64,000 nt of DNA. Origin: Actinomyces vulturis. Its GTDB lineage: Bacteria; Actinomycetota; Actinomycetes; Actinomycetales; Actinomycetaceae. Under the pieces are notes generated by a model. That model was given only the letters and a program-made list of their open reading frames with translations. It was not told the DNA's origin and did not search any database. Numbering within the stretch: the stretch's first letter is position 1; each line of letters begins with the position of its first letter. Where the stretch lies: assembly GCF_001687305.1 (NCBI RefSeq), contig NZ_KV700385.1, positions 62,001-126,000 on the forward strand, read 5' to 3'. Positions 9,076-17,741 of this stretch are shown here, piece by piece. Both the position numbers and the translations under genes were made by a program.

Positions 9076-10182
9076 ATGACCTCTACTGCCGCCGAAGAAG
9101 CCCTGGCTAACTCCACTGACGATGCCTCCTTGGCGCGTTCAATTGCGCGTTCACAGGAAATTGAAGAGCAGATCCAGATCAACCCTGCACAGTTCCGTAT
9201 GCTCACCGGTGTGCGTCCCACGGGCAACATGCACTTAGGCCACTATTTCGGAACTATGAAATCCTGGCAGGAAATTCAGGACCGTGGAGTAGAGACATGG
9301 ATTCTGGTTGCTGACTACCAGGTCATTACTGACCGTGACGGTGTGGGCCCAATCCGTGAGCGAGTTCTCTCTCTTGTCGCTGACACCCTGGCTGTGGGCG
9401 TGGATCCTGAAAAATCCACCATTTTCACCCATTCTGCTGTTCCCGCACAGAACCAGTTGATGCTACCTTTCCTTTCTCTAGTCACTGAGGCCGAGTTGCA
9501 CCGTAACCCCACAGTGAAGGCCGAGTTGGAAGCAACCGATGGTCGAGCCATGAGTGGACTACTGCTGACCTACCCTGTTCACCAGGCTGCTGACATTCTT
9601 TTCTGTCAGGCTAATCTTGTTCCTGTGGGCAAGGACCAACTCCCCCATTTGGAGCAGGCTCGCCTGATCGCTCAACGTTTCGATAAGCGCTACGGCCGTG
9701 CTGTGAAGGAACACCCAGTTTTCCGCCGCCCCGAGGCACTGCTATCCTCCGCTTCTTCTGTTCTTGGCCTCGATGGTCAAAAGATGAGTAAGTCCCGTGG
9801 TAACACCATCGAGTTGCGCATGACTGCCGATGAAACTGCCAAGGCGATTAAGAAAGCCAAGACCGATGCTGATCGCGTGATCACTTACGATCCTGTCAAC
9901 CGCCCTGAAGTCTCCAACCTTCTCTTGCTGGCGTCATTGACTTCTGGCCGCACTCCTGAAGAGATCGCTGCTGAAATCGGTGATGGTGGCGCTGGCACCT
10001 TGAAGAAGGTTGTTACCGAGTCTGTCAACGATTACTTCGCTCCGATTCGTGCCCGCCGTGAAGAGTTGGTGGCTAATGAGGATTATCTTCTTGAGGTTCT
10101 TCATGCCGGCAACGCTCGCGCCAATGATGTGGCTAATCGCACATTGGACGATGTTCGCACTGCAATGCACATGAACTACTAA
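9076..10182 (+). CDS. trpS: Tryptophanyl-tRNA synthetase
   Basis: This class I synthetase charges tRNA-Trp. The 368-residue protein has the HIGH-type motif HLGH in TGNMHLGHYFG and the KMSKS loop in DGQKMSKSRGNTI. It also has the tryptophan-pocket segments LTYPVHQAADIL and VPVGKDQLPHLEQARLIA. About 38 N-terminal residues precede the usual start region QFRMLTGVRPTGNMH and are hydrophilic and unconserved-looking; the apparent leaderless -10 box at 9063-9068 supports ATG 9076 as the real start. A strong hairpin follows at 10261-10297. The gene is not functionally linked to the glycogen genes around it. Confidence 0.96.
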   Translation: MTSTAAEEALANSTDDASLARSIARSQEIEEQIQINPAQFRMLTGVRPTGNMHLGHYFGTMKSWQEIQDRGVETWILVADYQVITDRDGVGPIRERVLSLVADTLAVGVDPEKSTIFTHSAVPAQNQLMLPFLSLVTEAELHRNPTVKAELEATDGRAMSGLLLTYPVHQAADILFCQANLVPVGKDQLPHLEQARLIAQRFDKRYGRAVKEHPVFRRPEALLSSASSVLGLDGQKMSKSRGNTIELRMTADETAKAIKKAKTDADRVITYDPVNRPEVSNLLLLASLTSGRTPEEIAAEIGDGGAGTLKKVVTESVNDYFAPIRARREELVANEDYLLEVLHAGNARANDVANRTLDDVRTAMHMNY

Positions 10183-10260
10183 GCGCTTACTGAGAACTAT
10201 TTTCAGTAATAGCGCCGTTTTTCAGAAGTTCCCGCCACTTCTATCACCGCTTTCTCGATC

Positions 10261-10297
10261 AATGTGGCCGTGTTCAGAATTTGAACACGGCCACATT
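10261..10297 (+). terminator. Hairpin terminator after trpS
   Basis: Perfect 16-bp arms AATGTGGCCGTGTTCA and TGAACACGGCCACATT flank a 5-nt loop. There is no long T-tract after it, as is common in actinobacteria. Confidence 0.75.
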
Positions 10298-10313
10298 GGC
10301 GTCATTTCTCCTT

Positions 10314-10319
10314 TAGGCT
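10314..10319 (+). promoter_or_regulatory. Putative -10 box for the TAP-type peptidase gene
   Basis: TAGGCT, the same hexamer found before glgE, lies 48 bp upstream of ATG 10367. Unlike the leaderless cases this would give a leader of about 40 nt, and that leader contains the Shine-Dalgarno GGAAGGA. Confidence 0.4.
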
Positions 10320-10366
10320 AAGGCCACAACATTTTAGAGCGACCACGCATCCCGGAAGGATCCCTG

Positions 10367-12784
10367 ATGCACTCTTCACTCCTGAGAAAGTCGTTGGCAG
10401 CAGCCATTGTGTTGCCCGGCTTAATTCTTGGAGGCGGCGCCGCATCCGTGGCATTGCCCTCCAGTCCCACTCATAACGACCCAGCTCCCGGCACATCAAC
10501 CTCCCCCAGCGAAGAATCTGGCGACGACGCTGCTGAATCTGAGGCCACCCCCGCCCCCAGCGAGGATGCTGACGGTTCTGGCAGCAACGAATCGACTAAC
10601 GCTACTGATGCGCCAGCCGATAGTGACGCTGGTAAGGAAGCCAGCGAACCAGCCCCCACAGCGTCGGATACTCCCACCGCTGCATCCGACGATAAGCAAA
10701 CCTCTCCAAAGGAACTAGACGAACAGGTTCCCGAAAGTGCTCAGCGCTACGCCGACGGCTATCACTCCTACAAGATTCCTGACCCCACCCCCGGTGGCCA
10801 GGCCGTAGGTGCTGTGCCAGACGCTGCACTACTGCCTTACTACGCACAGTCCGTTGAGTTCAACAAATACACCTGCCGTCAGATGGGCATTGAGGCATAC
10901 CGCGCCGAATGTGGTTACGCCATCATGCCGATTGACTACTCCAACCCGGCCGCAGGCAATCTCGCTATTGCAGTCATCAAGGTGCCCGCATCCTCCGGAC
11001 ACTCCGACTCCCCCGTGTTCTTCAACCCCGGTGGCCCCGGCGGCTCGGGCGTTAACCTGGTTTCCGGTTACGAAAGTGACAGCGGAACCATGGGAGAACT
11101 CAACAAGAACCACGACCTAGTGGGCTTTGATCCACGCGGTGTAGGAGTTTCCCTTCCGTTCGCACAGTGCTCATCGAACAAAGCACTCGATGAAATGCGT
11201 GAAGTTGTCTATGACGATGACGACCCCAACGCTGAACACAATGAAACCGCCGCAACGGACCGTTACGTCCATGATTGCTTCAACAACACCGGTCGACTTT
11301 TTGGCCTCGATGAAGCCGGACGCATGACCCTCATGTCCCACTTAGGCACCGCTAACGCTGTACGCGACTTGGACGTCCTCCGTTCCATCTTCGGCGCTGA
11401 AACCCTGGACTATGTGGGTTACTCCTATGGCACTCGCCTGGGTTACGTCTTTGCTCAGACCTTCCCCAATTCCGTTGGCCGCTTAGTTCTTGACGGTGTA
11501 GTGAATCCCATGACTGACACCGCGCCCGATGCCAACCAACAGCACGAAAAACCCACTGTGGAATCTGTTCGTTCAGAAAACGAAGCGCTTTTGGGCCAGG
11601 CCGCTGGCTTCCAGCAAAACTTCGAAGACTTTGCGCACTGGTGTGTGGAAGCAGAACAGAGCGGTCAGACATGGCAAGATCTTGTGGGTAATTTCGTAGC
11701 GGAGACACCCGAAGCCCATCAGCCTGTCACTTGTGCACTCACCGATCAGGCATATCAGCCTCACAGCGGTGATGTCGCAGACGATTCTGCCAACGTTGAT
11801 GACTTAACAAAGGCTTTCCAAAATCTCACCCGCCCGCTGCTGACCAAACCGATTAGTGATGCCCGTGGCGATGGTCGCCCACTGACCTACGGTGACGCAT
11901 TGACCGGCATGCGACAGGCACTGTATTCACAGTCCTTGTGGAAGTACGCTGTATGGGGTCTCCATGAATTAACGCAGGATGATGGTTTCACCATGATGAT
12001 TCTGGCCGACATGTACGAAGGCCGTGAAAAAGATGGATCCTATGATTCTGCTCAAGCAGCATTCACCGCAATTCGTTGCGCAGACTCTGCTAATCCCGAC
12101 GGTTTCCACCCCGAGGCACAAGCTATTTTGGGCCAGTTGTTCTATGCAGCCTCACCTTTCCAGGATCCAGGAGCTCCATACAACGAAGCAAGCGGATACG
12201 ACTACTGCGATATTTGGCCCTTTGCAGGAAACCTTCAAGCAGGGACAGAGATCAACGGTCTGCCTGACATCCTCGTTATTTCTACCACCCATGATCCCGC
12301 CACTCCCTACGAAAATGGCCCCATTCTCGCTAAGGCAGTCGGTGGCACCATGATTAGTGTGGAAGGCAGCCAGCACACTGCTTTCGGTCACGATATCGAG
12401 GGATACGAGTGTGTCAACCGCCTCACTCTGGATTACCTGAACACGGGTAAGGTTCCCGAACCTGGCGAATACCCCGAGGTCTGCACCGTGGAATCTTTCC
12501 GAGCCACAGTTGCCCCTGAGGTCCCTGCCCCCGGTCAGCCTGAATTGCCCGCTCCTGGTGATACCCCATCCACTGCTCCGCTACCCGTCGCCCCGAACAT
12601 TGATGACTTGGCCGCGCAGGGTAGTGAGATGGTCAAGCATCTGCCCTCCGGCAAGGCTGCCACCTCTGGAAAGGAAGGCAACGGCCACCTCGCTCGTACC
12701 GGTGCTGACTCCTCCCTGGTTTTCCTAGCCATCGGAGCTCTTGCCACTGGCATCCTCTTTGTCCGCAAGCGCAACCTCGTCTGA
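10367..12784 (+). CDS. Cell-wall-anchored TAP-type alpha/beta-hydrolase peptidase (LARTG sorting signal)
   Basis: The 805-residue protein is secreted and probably attached to the wall. It starts at ATG 10367 behind the Shine-Dalgarno GGAAGGA. Residues 1 to about 30 are a signal peptide, followed by about 90 residues of Ser/Pro/Asp/Glu-rich linker. The hydrolase fold resembles tripeptidyl/prolyl aminopeptidases: oxyanion loop NPGGPGGSG, DLVGFDPRGVG, nucleophile Ser353 in GYSYGT, acid in STTHDPATPY, histidine in GSQHTAFG, and a C-terminal TAP-like domain. A second Pro-rich linker leads to LARTG, a hydrophobic helix and RKRN at the extreme C-terminus, a class E sortase-type signal. Substrate preference is not deducible. 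It probably trims peptides outside the cell. No sortase gene is in the window. Confidence 0.88.
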   Translation: MHSSLLRKSLAAAIVLPGLILGGGAASVALPSSPTHNDPAPGTSTSPSEESGDDAAESEATPAPSEDADGSGSNESTNATDAPADSDAGKEASEPAPTASDTPTAASDDKQTSPKELDEQVPESAQRYADGYHSYKIPDPTPGGQAVGAVPDAALLPYYAQSVEFNKYTCRQMGIEAYRAECGYAIMPIDYSNPAAGNLAIAVIKVPASSGHSDSPVFFNPGGPGGSGVNLVSGYESDSGTMGELNKNHDLVGFDPRGVGVSLPFAQCSSNKALDEMREVVYDDDDPNAEHNETAATDRYVHDCFNNTGRLFGLDEAGRMTLMSHLGTANAVRDLDVLRSIFGAETLDYVGYSYGTRLGYVFAQTFPNSVGRLVLDGVVNPMTDTAPDANQQHEKPTVESVRSENEALLGQAAGFQQNFEDFAHWCVEAEQSGQTWQDLVGNFVAETPEAHQPVTCALTDQAYQPHSGDVADDSANVDDLTKAFQNLTRPLLTKPISDARGDGRPLTYGDALTGMRQALYSQSLWKYAVWGLHELTQDDGFTMMILADMYEGREKDGSYDSAQAAFTAIRCADSANPDGFHPEAQAILGQLFYAASPFQDPGAPYNEASGYDYCDIWPFAGNLQAGTEINGLPDILVISTTHDPATPYENGPILAKAVGGTMISVEGSQHTAFGHDIEGYECVNRLTLDYLNTGKVPEPGEYPEVCTVESFRATVAPEVPAPGQPELPAPGDTPSTAPLPVAPNIDDLAAQGSEMVKHLPSGKAATSGKEGNGHLARTGADSSLVFLAIGALATGILFVRKRNLV

Positions 12785-12816
12785 GGCTGTAGCGGCTAAG
12801 GATTAGCAATTTTTGG

Positions 12817-12850
12817 GTGTGGGGCCCGCTCTTAGGAGCGGGCCCCACAC
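12817..12850 (+). terminator. Strong hairpin terminator after the TAP-type peptidase
   Basis: Perfect 15-bp GC-rich arms GTGTGGGGCCCGCTC and GAGCGGGCCCCACAC enclose the loop TTAG. It separates the peptidase gene from glgE. Confidence 0.85.
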
Positions 12851-12854
12851 CTTT

Positions 12855-12887
12855 GTCGATTTGACTGGTAAAAAGTCGATTTGACTG
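12855..12887 (+). repeat. Direct repeat GTCGATTTGACTG, 20-bp period, upstream of glgE
   Basis: The 13-mer occurs at 12855-12867 and again at 12875-12887. The 20-bp period places both copies on the same face of the helix, about 40-70 bp upstream of the predicted glgE -10 box. That is where a regulator of the glucan genes could bind. Confidence 0.5.
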
Positions 12888-12900
12888 ATGTTTTATTGAG

Positions 12901-12936
12901 GTGACTGTGGGCAGGTGAACCCCGTAGGCTAGGTCT
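12901..12936 (+). promoter_or_regulatory. Putative promoter of glgE (leaderless)
   Basis: GTGACT (12901-12906), an 18-bp spacer and TAGGCT (12925-12930) form a plausible promoter. The 6-nt spacer AGGTCT leads directly to GTG 12937. There is no Shine-Dalgarno sequence. Confidence 0.6.
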
Positions 12937-15864
12937 GTGAGCCGAAACACGAAGAAGAATCGCCCTTCCCTGTTCCGCCGTGCCAAGAAAAATGAGCGCG
13001 AAGTATCTCAACTTATTGAGAACACTGCGAGCCCTGATTCTGGCCTTGGGACTTCCCTTCCGCCAAGTGCTTCCACCCCAGGCCTCAATCCTGCCCTTGA
13101 CTCAACGCAGTTCCCACCGATTCAGGCGCCTTCTACGCCTCATGACGAGCAGTTACCGGATGATGTTCTTCTCCAAGACACCCCGATTTCTCCCGCCAAG
13201 AACAACGCTTCTTCTTGTTCGTTCACTTCTGAGGAAGACAACAAGTCACCTGTTGGCACCACGCCCTCCTGTGATCCAACTTCTACGTCATCATCACCAT
13301 CCCTAGGTTCTTCTCCTCAACCTGGAATCATGTCAAGAGTTCACCATTCACATGTCGATACAGGCACTTGTCTTACTGAGCCAACTCAATACATTGGCAA
13401 ACACGCTACTTCTCATGGCACACCCAACACTTCTGTCGACGCCGCTCCTTTGAGCAGCACCAAACCGGTAGCCAACGAGCCTATCGCCACGATTCCCTCA
13501 ACTGAACAGCCTCTGCATTCTGCTGTAAGCCCTGACATTCCTGCCGCTACAGTCAATGAACCATCACTTCCTCATAGCGAAGACCATGACAAGAACATGA
13601 CACTTTCTGGTTCTCCTGCTGCACCAAGTACCTCGGCTCAGATAGTGCAAGTTGGCACCCCTGCAGCACCGACCACTGCGATCCCTGCTTCTACTGACCT
13701 ACCTGAACACCAGTCCGCACTCTTTACTTCACCCACGGTTTCACCTCAGGAGGCCTCTGCCATGCCGGTATCATCACCCGCTTCTTCTCCCATTGCTTCC
13801 GCCTCTACGGTGGCTACTCCCAGTACTCCGTGGGGGTCTCATCCTGAAGTTGCCCCCTATGCTCCGATTGGGCGTATCCCCGTCACTGAGGTCTTCCCTG
13901 TGATCGAGGATGGCCGCTGGCCCGTCAAGGCAGTACCCGGCGAACTGTTCCCAATTCGCGCCACCGTCTTCCGTGAGGGCCACGACCAATTCGCTGCCAC
14001 CGCCACCTTGATTCGCCCAGATGGCACCAGAGGCCCCAGCGCCCGCATGGTAGAGATCCTTCCTGGCCTGGATCGCTACGAAGCTCAACTTGCTGCCGAT
14101 GAACCCGGTGACTGGAAGTTTGTCGTTGAAGGGTGGTCTGATCCCTATGCCACCTGGGTCCACGATGCAACGCTCAAGGTGAATGCTGGTGTTGATGTTG
14201 AACTCATGCTTGAAGAAGGCGCTCGCCTAATGGAGCGTGCCGCTAAGGTTGAGGGTCGCACCGCTGAAGCAACTTCTATCCTCACCGATGCAGCTCTCTC
14301 TTTACGCAACCAGGATCTTCCGGTTCATGAACGCTTCGAAGCAGGCCTGAGGGAGCAAGTCACCGCTGTCCTTGATGAACTGCCCCTCCGTGATCTGGTT
14401 TCCCCTTCTGCTTACTATCCCGTTCAGGTGGACCGCCAGCGCGCCTTGGCCGGCAGTTGGTATGAAATCTTCCCCCGCTCACTAGGTGCTTACCGTGATG
14501 AGCAAGGCACCTGGCACTCGGGCACCTTGTCCAGCGCTGCCCAGCACTTGGACCGCATTGCCGCTATGGGCTTCGATGTTCTTTACCTGACCCCTATTTC
14601 CCCCATTGGCTTGACCAATCGTAAAGGCCGGAACAATACTCTCACTGCTTTCGACGGTGATCCAGGTTCCCCCTACGGCATCGGCAGTGCTGTTGGCGGT
14701 CACGACGTCATCCATCCCGAACTAGGTACCTTCGCCGATTTCGATGCTTTCGTCGCTCGTAGCCGTGAACTAGGTATGGAAATCGCTCTGGACTTAGCTC
14801 TTCAGTGTTCGCCGGATCATCCCTGGGTGGCTGAGCACCCCGAGTGGTTCACGGTTCTCGCTGACGGCACCATCGCCTACGCAGAAAACCCGCCGAAGAA
14901 GTACCAGGACATTTATCCCCTGAACTTCGACAATGACCCTGAGGGCATTTACCAAGCGATTTATGAGGTCGTAATGACCTGGGTGGAACACGGAGTAACG
15001 ATTTTCCGCGTGGACAACCCCCACACTAAACCCCTGCCTTTCTGGCAACGCCTGATTGCCCAGGTCCGTTCCACCAACCCAGAAGTCCTTTTCCTCGCTG
15101 AGGCCTTTACTCGCCCAGCAATGATGCGAACCCTTGGCATGATTGGCTTCCACCAGTCATACACGTACTTCACATGGCGAAACACCAAGGAAGAACTAAC
15201 CGAATACCTCACTGAACTCAGCCAGGAAACCGCCCATGTACTGCGTCCGGCATTCTGGCCTACCACGCATGACATCCTCACCCCCTTCATGACCTATGGT
15301 GGTGTAGGTGCTTTCCGTCTGCGCGCTGCTTTGGCAGCAACCCTCAGCCCTACCTGGGGGATCTACACCGGCTACGAGTTGGCTGAATCCATTCCTCGTC
15401 CCGGCTACGAAGAGCAAATCGACAATGAGAAATACGAATTCAAGCCGCGTGACTTTGCCTCCGCCAAGTCCAACGGCATTGAAGACTTAATCACAGCGCT
15501 CAACGCAGCCCGCTCCAAGCACCCGGCATTACAACAGTTGCGCAACATTACTTTCCATTCCACTTCTGATGATTCACTGATCGCCTACTCCAAACACGTC
15601 CCGGCCTCTGTAAGCCCCACCGGCGAAGATGACACTGTTCTCGTGGTGGTGAACCTTGATCCAATGAATGCTCGGGAAGGGGAGGTCTACCTCAACCTTG
15701 AGGCTCTGGGCCTACCTCGCGGTACTGACGGTTCACATCCCGTCATCGCTGTTCATGATGAGTTAAGCGGTTGGGACTTTGAGTGGTCTGGCCAGAACTA
15801 TGTCCGTCTCGATCCTTTTGAAGGTCGCTGCGCTCACGTGTTTAGTGTGCGTCCCTTAATCTGA
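12937..15864 (+). CDS. glgE: Alpha-1,4-glucan:maltose-1-phosphate maltosyltransferase GlgE, with long N-terminal extension
   Basis: GlgE (GH13_3) transfers maltosyl units from maltose 1-phosphate to an alpha-glucan chain. The 975-residue protein is much longer than the usual roughly 650-700 residues. The first 300 or so residues are a Ser/Thr/Pro-rich, apparently disordered segment. The normal protein begins near IGRIPVTEVFPVIEDG, with its N-terminal beta domain, then EIFPRSLGAY, the catalytic barrel with nucleophile Asp693 in FRVDNPHTK and acid/base Glu722 in LAEAFTR, and the C-terminal beta domain. The start is GTG 12937, supported by a leaderless promoter. The extension is in frame throughout with no candidate Shine-Dalgarno start close to the domain. 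treS follows after 72 bp. Confidence 0.95.
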   Translation: MSRNTKKNRPSLFRRAKKNEREVSQLIENTASPDSGLGTSLPPSASTPGLNPALDSTQFPPIQAPSTPHDEQLPDDVLLQDTPISPAKNNASSCSFTSEEDNKSPVGTTPSCDPTSTSSSPSLGSSPQPGIMSRVHHSHVDTGTCLTEPTQYIGKHATSHGTPNTSVDAAPLSSTKPVANEPIATIPSTEQPLHSAVSPDIPAATVNEPSLPHSEDHDKNMTLSGSPAAPSTSAQIVQVGTPAAPTTAIPASTDLPEHQSALFTSPTVSPQEASAMPVSSPASSPIASASTVATPSTPWGSHPEVAPYAPIGRIPVTEVFPVIEDGRWPVKAVPGELFPIRATVFREGHDQFAATATLIRPDGTRGPSARMVEILPGLDRYEAQLAADEPGDWKFVVEGWSDPYATWVHDATLKVNAGVDVELMLEEGARLMERAAKVEGRTAEATSILTDAALSLRNQDLPVHERFEAGLREQVTAVLDELPLRDLVSPSAYYPVQVDRQRALAGSWYEIFPRSLGAYRDEQGTWHSGTLSSAAQHLDRIAAMGFDVLYLTPISPIGLTNRKGRNNTLTAFDGDPGSPYGIGSAVGGHDVIHPELGTFADFDAFVARSRELGMEIALDLALQCSPDHPWVAEHPEWFTVLADGTIAYAENPPKKYQDIYPLNFDNDPEGIYQAIYEVVMTWVEHGVTIFRVDNPHTKPLPFWQRLIAQVRSTNPEVLFLAEAFTRPAMMRTLGMIGFHQSYTYFTWRNTKEELTEYLTELSQETAHVLRPAFWPTTHDILTPFMTYGGVGAFRLRAALAATLSPTWGIYTGYELAESIPRPGYEEQIDNEKYEFKPRDFASAKSNGIEDLITALNAARSKHPALQQLRNITFHSTSDDSLIAYSKHVPASVSPTGEDDTVLVVVNLDPMNAREGEVYLNLEALGLPRGTDGSHPVIAVHDELSGWDFEWSGQNYVRLDPFEGRCAHVFSVRPLI

Positions 15865-15871
15865 TTCTGAT

Positions 15872-15913
15872 GCCGGATGTGGGCCGGAATATTTCTTCCT
15901 GCCCATATCCGGC
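15872..15913 (+). terminator. Hairpin between glgE and treS (partial terminator or processing site)
   Basis: The 13-bp arms GCCGGATGTGGGC and GCCCATATCCGGC (one G-U pair) enclose a 16-nt loop and are followed by TTCTTCT. Only 23 bp separate it from the treS start, and I see no promoter after it, so it may set the ratio of glgE to treS expression rather than stop all transcripts. Confidence 0.55.
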
Positions 15914-15936
15914 TTCTTCTATAGAAAGGAGCCTCC

Positions 15937-17739
15937 GTGACTGAGAGCACCACCAGTGGCACCGGCCCCCAGCTTCCTCCCACCACCCAGATCATCGACC
16001 AGGCAACTTCAACCTCCCTTCCTCAGATTCCGCCACCACCTCCTGCCCCTTCCATTCCTCCACAGGCCAAGCGCGGCCTCAGCGACGATCCCCAGTGGTT
16101 CCGCACGGCAGTGTTCTACGAAGCACTCCTACGTTCCTTCGCTGATTCCAATGCTGACGGCGTGGGCGACCTTCCCGGCATCACCTCGCGCTTGGATTAC
16201 CTCGCATGGCTAGGCGTGGACTGCATTTGGCTTCCGCCTTTCTACCCCTCCCCTATGCGTGATGGCGGCTATGACATTTCCGACTACACCGGAATCGACC
16301 CCCGCTACGGCACAATGGACGATTTCCGTTCCTTGGTCAGCCAAGCTCATGCCCGTGGTATTCGCGTGATCATCGACCTTGTCATGAACCACACTTCGGA
16401 CGCTCACCCATGGTTCCAGTCCTCACGTTCTGACCCGGATGGTCCTTACGGCGACTTTTACGTGTGGGCTGATAGTGATGAGGGGTATAGCGATGCCCGC
16501 ATCATCTTCATCGACACCGAAGAATCGAACTGGTCTTATGACGTGGAGCGTCGCCAGTTCTACTGGCACCGCTTTTTCTCTCACCAGCCTGACCTCAACT
16601 ACGAGAACCCTGCCGTGGTGGAGGCCATGTTTGAGGTGGTCCGCTTTTGGTGCCGCACCGGAGTGGATGGCTTCCGTCTTGACGCTGTTCCCTACCTTGT
16701 TGAAGAAGAGGGAACGAACTGCGAAAATCTCAAGGGCACCCATGAGTTCCTGGTGAAACTGCGTGCCATGGTAGACCGTGAGTTTCCTGGAGTCATCACC
16801 TTAGCTGAAGCCAACCAGTGGCCTGAGGATGTGGTGGAGTATTACGGTACCGATGAGGAACCCGAGTGCACGATGTGTTTCCATTTCCCTGTTATGCCGC
16901 GTATTTTCCATGCGCTGCGCTCGGGCTCATCTGAAGCTATCCGTCAGGTTCTTGCGGCCACTCCAGAGATTCCTCAACATGGCCAATGGGGCACGTTCCT
17001 GCGAAACCATGACGAGCTGACCCTCGAGATGGTCACTGATGAGGAACGCGCTCAGATGTATGCCTGGTATGCACCTGAAGATCGTATGCGTGCCAACGTG
17101 GGCATTAGACGTCGTCTTTCTCCTCTTTTGGAAGCTTCCCGCGCAGAGATTGAACTGGCCAATGCACTCTTGCTTTCCCTTCCGGGAAGCCCCTGTTTGT
17201 ACTACGGGGATGAAATCGGCATGGGTGACACCATTTGGCTCGATGATCGCGACGCAGTGCGCACCCCCATGCAGTGGAGTGCAGGTCCTAATGCGGGATT
17301 CTCCTCGGCGCCGGATCCCGGTTCACTCACCCTCCCCCTGGTCCAGTCTCCTGGTTACGATCACGCAGCCATCAACGTCGAAACTCAGATTGGGCGTCCC
17401 GATTCACTGCTCAACTGGACACGTCGCATTCTGCTAACCCGCCGCGATCATCCGGTTCTTGGCCGTGGTGATTTCCAGATGCGTAATGCCAGTGATGATG
17501 CAGTTCTAGCCCATACTCGCCGTGATGCCGATGAGGTCATGGTTTGCGTGGCCAATTTGGCCAGTTCCCCACGCTCAGTGGACATTGACTTGCCAGAAAT
17601 GGCCGGTGCCACCACGTATGACGTGTTCAGCGGTACACCTTTCCCCACGGTAGGTGATAACGGCAAACTCACGATTACTCTCGGTGGTCGCGGCTACTAC
17701 TGGCTAGTTGTCAATGAATGTACCGATAAGGAGAAATGA
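15937..17739 (+). CDS. treS: Trehalose synthase TreS / maltose alpha-D-glucosyltransferase
   Basis: TreS (GH13_16) interconverts trehalose and maltose and supplies maltose to maltokinase. GTG 15937 follows a good Shine-Dalgarno (AGAAAGGAG, 6 nt spacing). After about 40 Pro-rich residues, the 600-residue protein enters the family sequence at WFRTAVFYEALLRSF. Then come GDLPGITSRLDYL, the nucleophile Asp249 in DGFRLDAVPYL, Glu291 in LAEANQW and Asp359 in LRNHDEL. The segment RTPMQWS and the C-terminal beta domain are also typical. The maltokinase is encoded separately just downstream with overlapping stop and start, whereas in some actinobacteria the two are fused. Confidence 0.95.
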   Translation: MTESTTSGTGPQLPPTTQIIDQATSTSLPQIPPPPPAPSIPPQAKRGLSDDPQWFRTAVFYEALLRSFADSNADGVGDLPGITSRLDYLAWLGVDCIWLPPFYPSPMRDGGYDISDYTGIDPRYGTMDDFRSLVSQAHARGIRVIIDLVMNHTSDAHPWFQSSRSDPDGPYGDFYVWADSDEGYSDARIIFIDTEESNWSYDVERRQFYWHRFFSHQPDLNYENPAVVEAMFEVVRFWCRTGVDGFRLDAVPYLVEEEGTNCENLKGTHEFLVKLRAMVDREFPGVITLAEANQWPEDVVEYYGTDEEPECTMCFHFPVMPRIFHALRSGSSEAIRQVLAATPEIPQHGQWGTFLRNHDELTLEMVTDEERAQMYAWYAPEDRMRANVGIRRRLSPLLEASRAEIELANALLLSLPGSPCLYYGDEIGMGDTIWLDDRDAVRTPMQWSAGPNAGFSSAPDPGSLTLPLVQSPGYDHAAINVETQIGRPDSLLNWTRRILLTRRDHPVLGRGDFQMRNASDDAVLAHTRRDADEVMVCVANLASSPRSVDIDLPEMAGATTYDVFSGTPFPTVGDNGKLTITLGGRGYYWLVVNECTDKEK

Positions 17740-17741
17740 GC

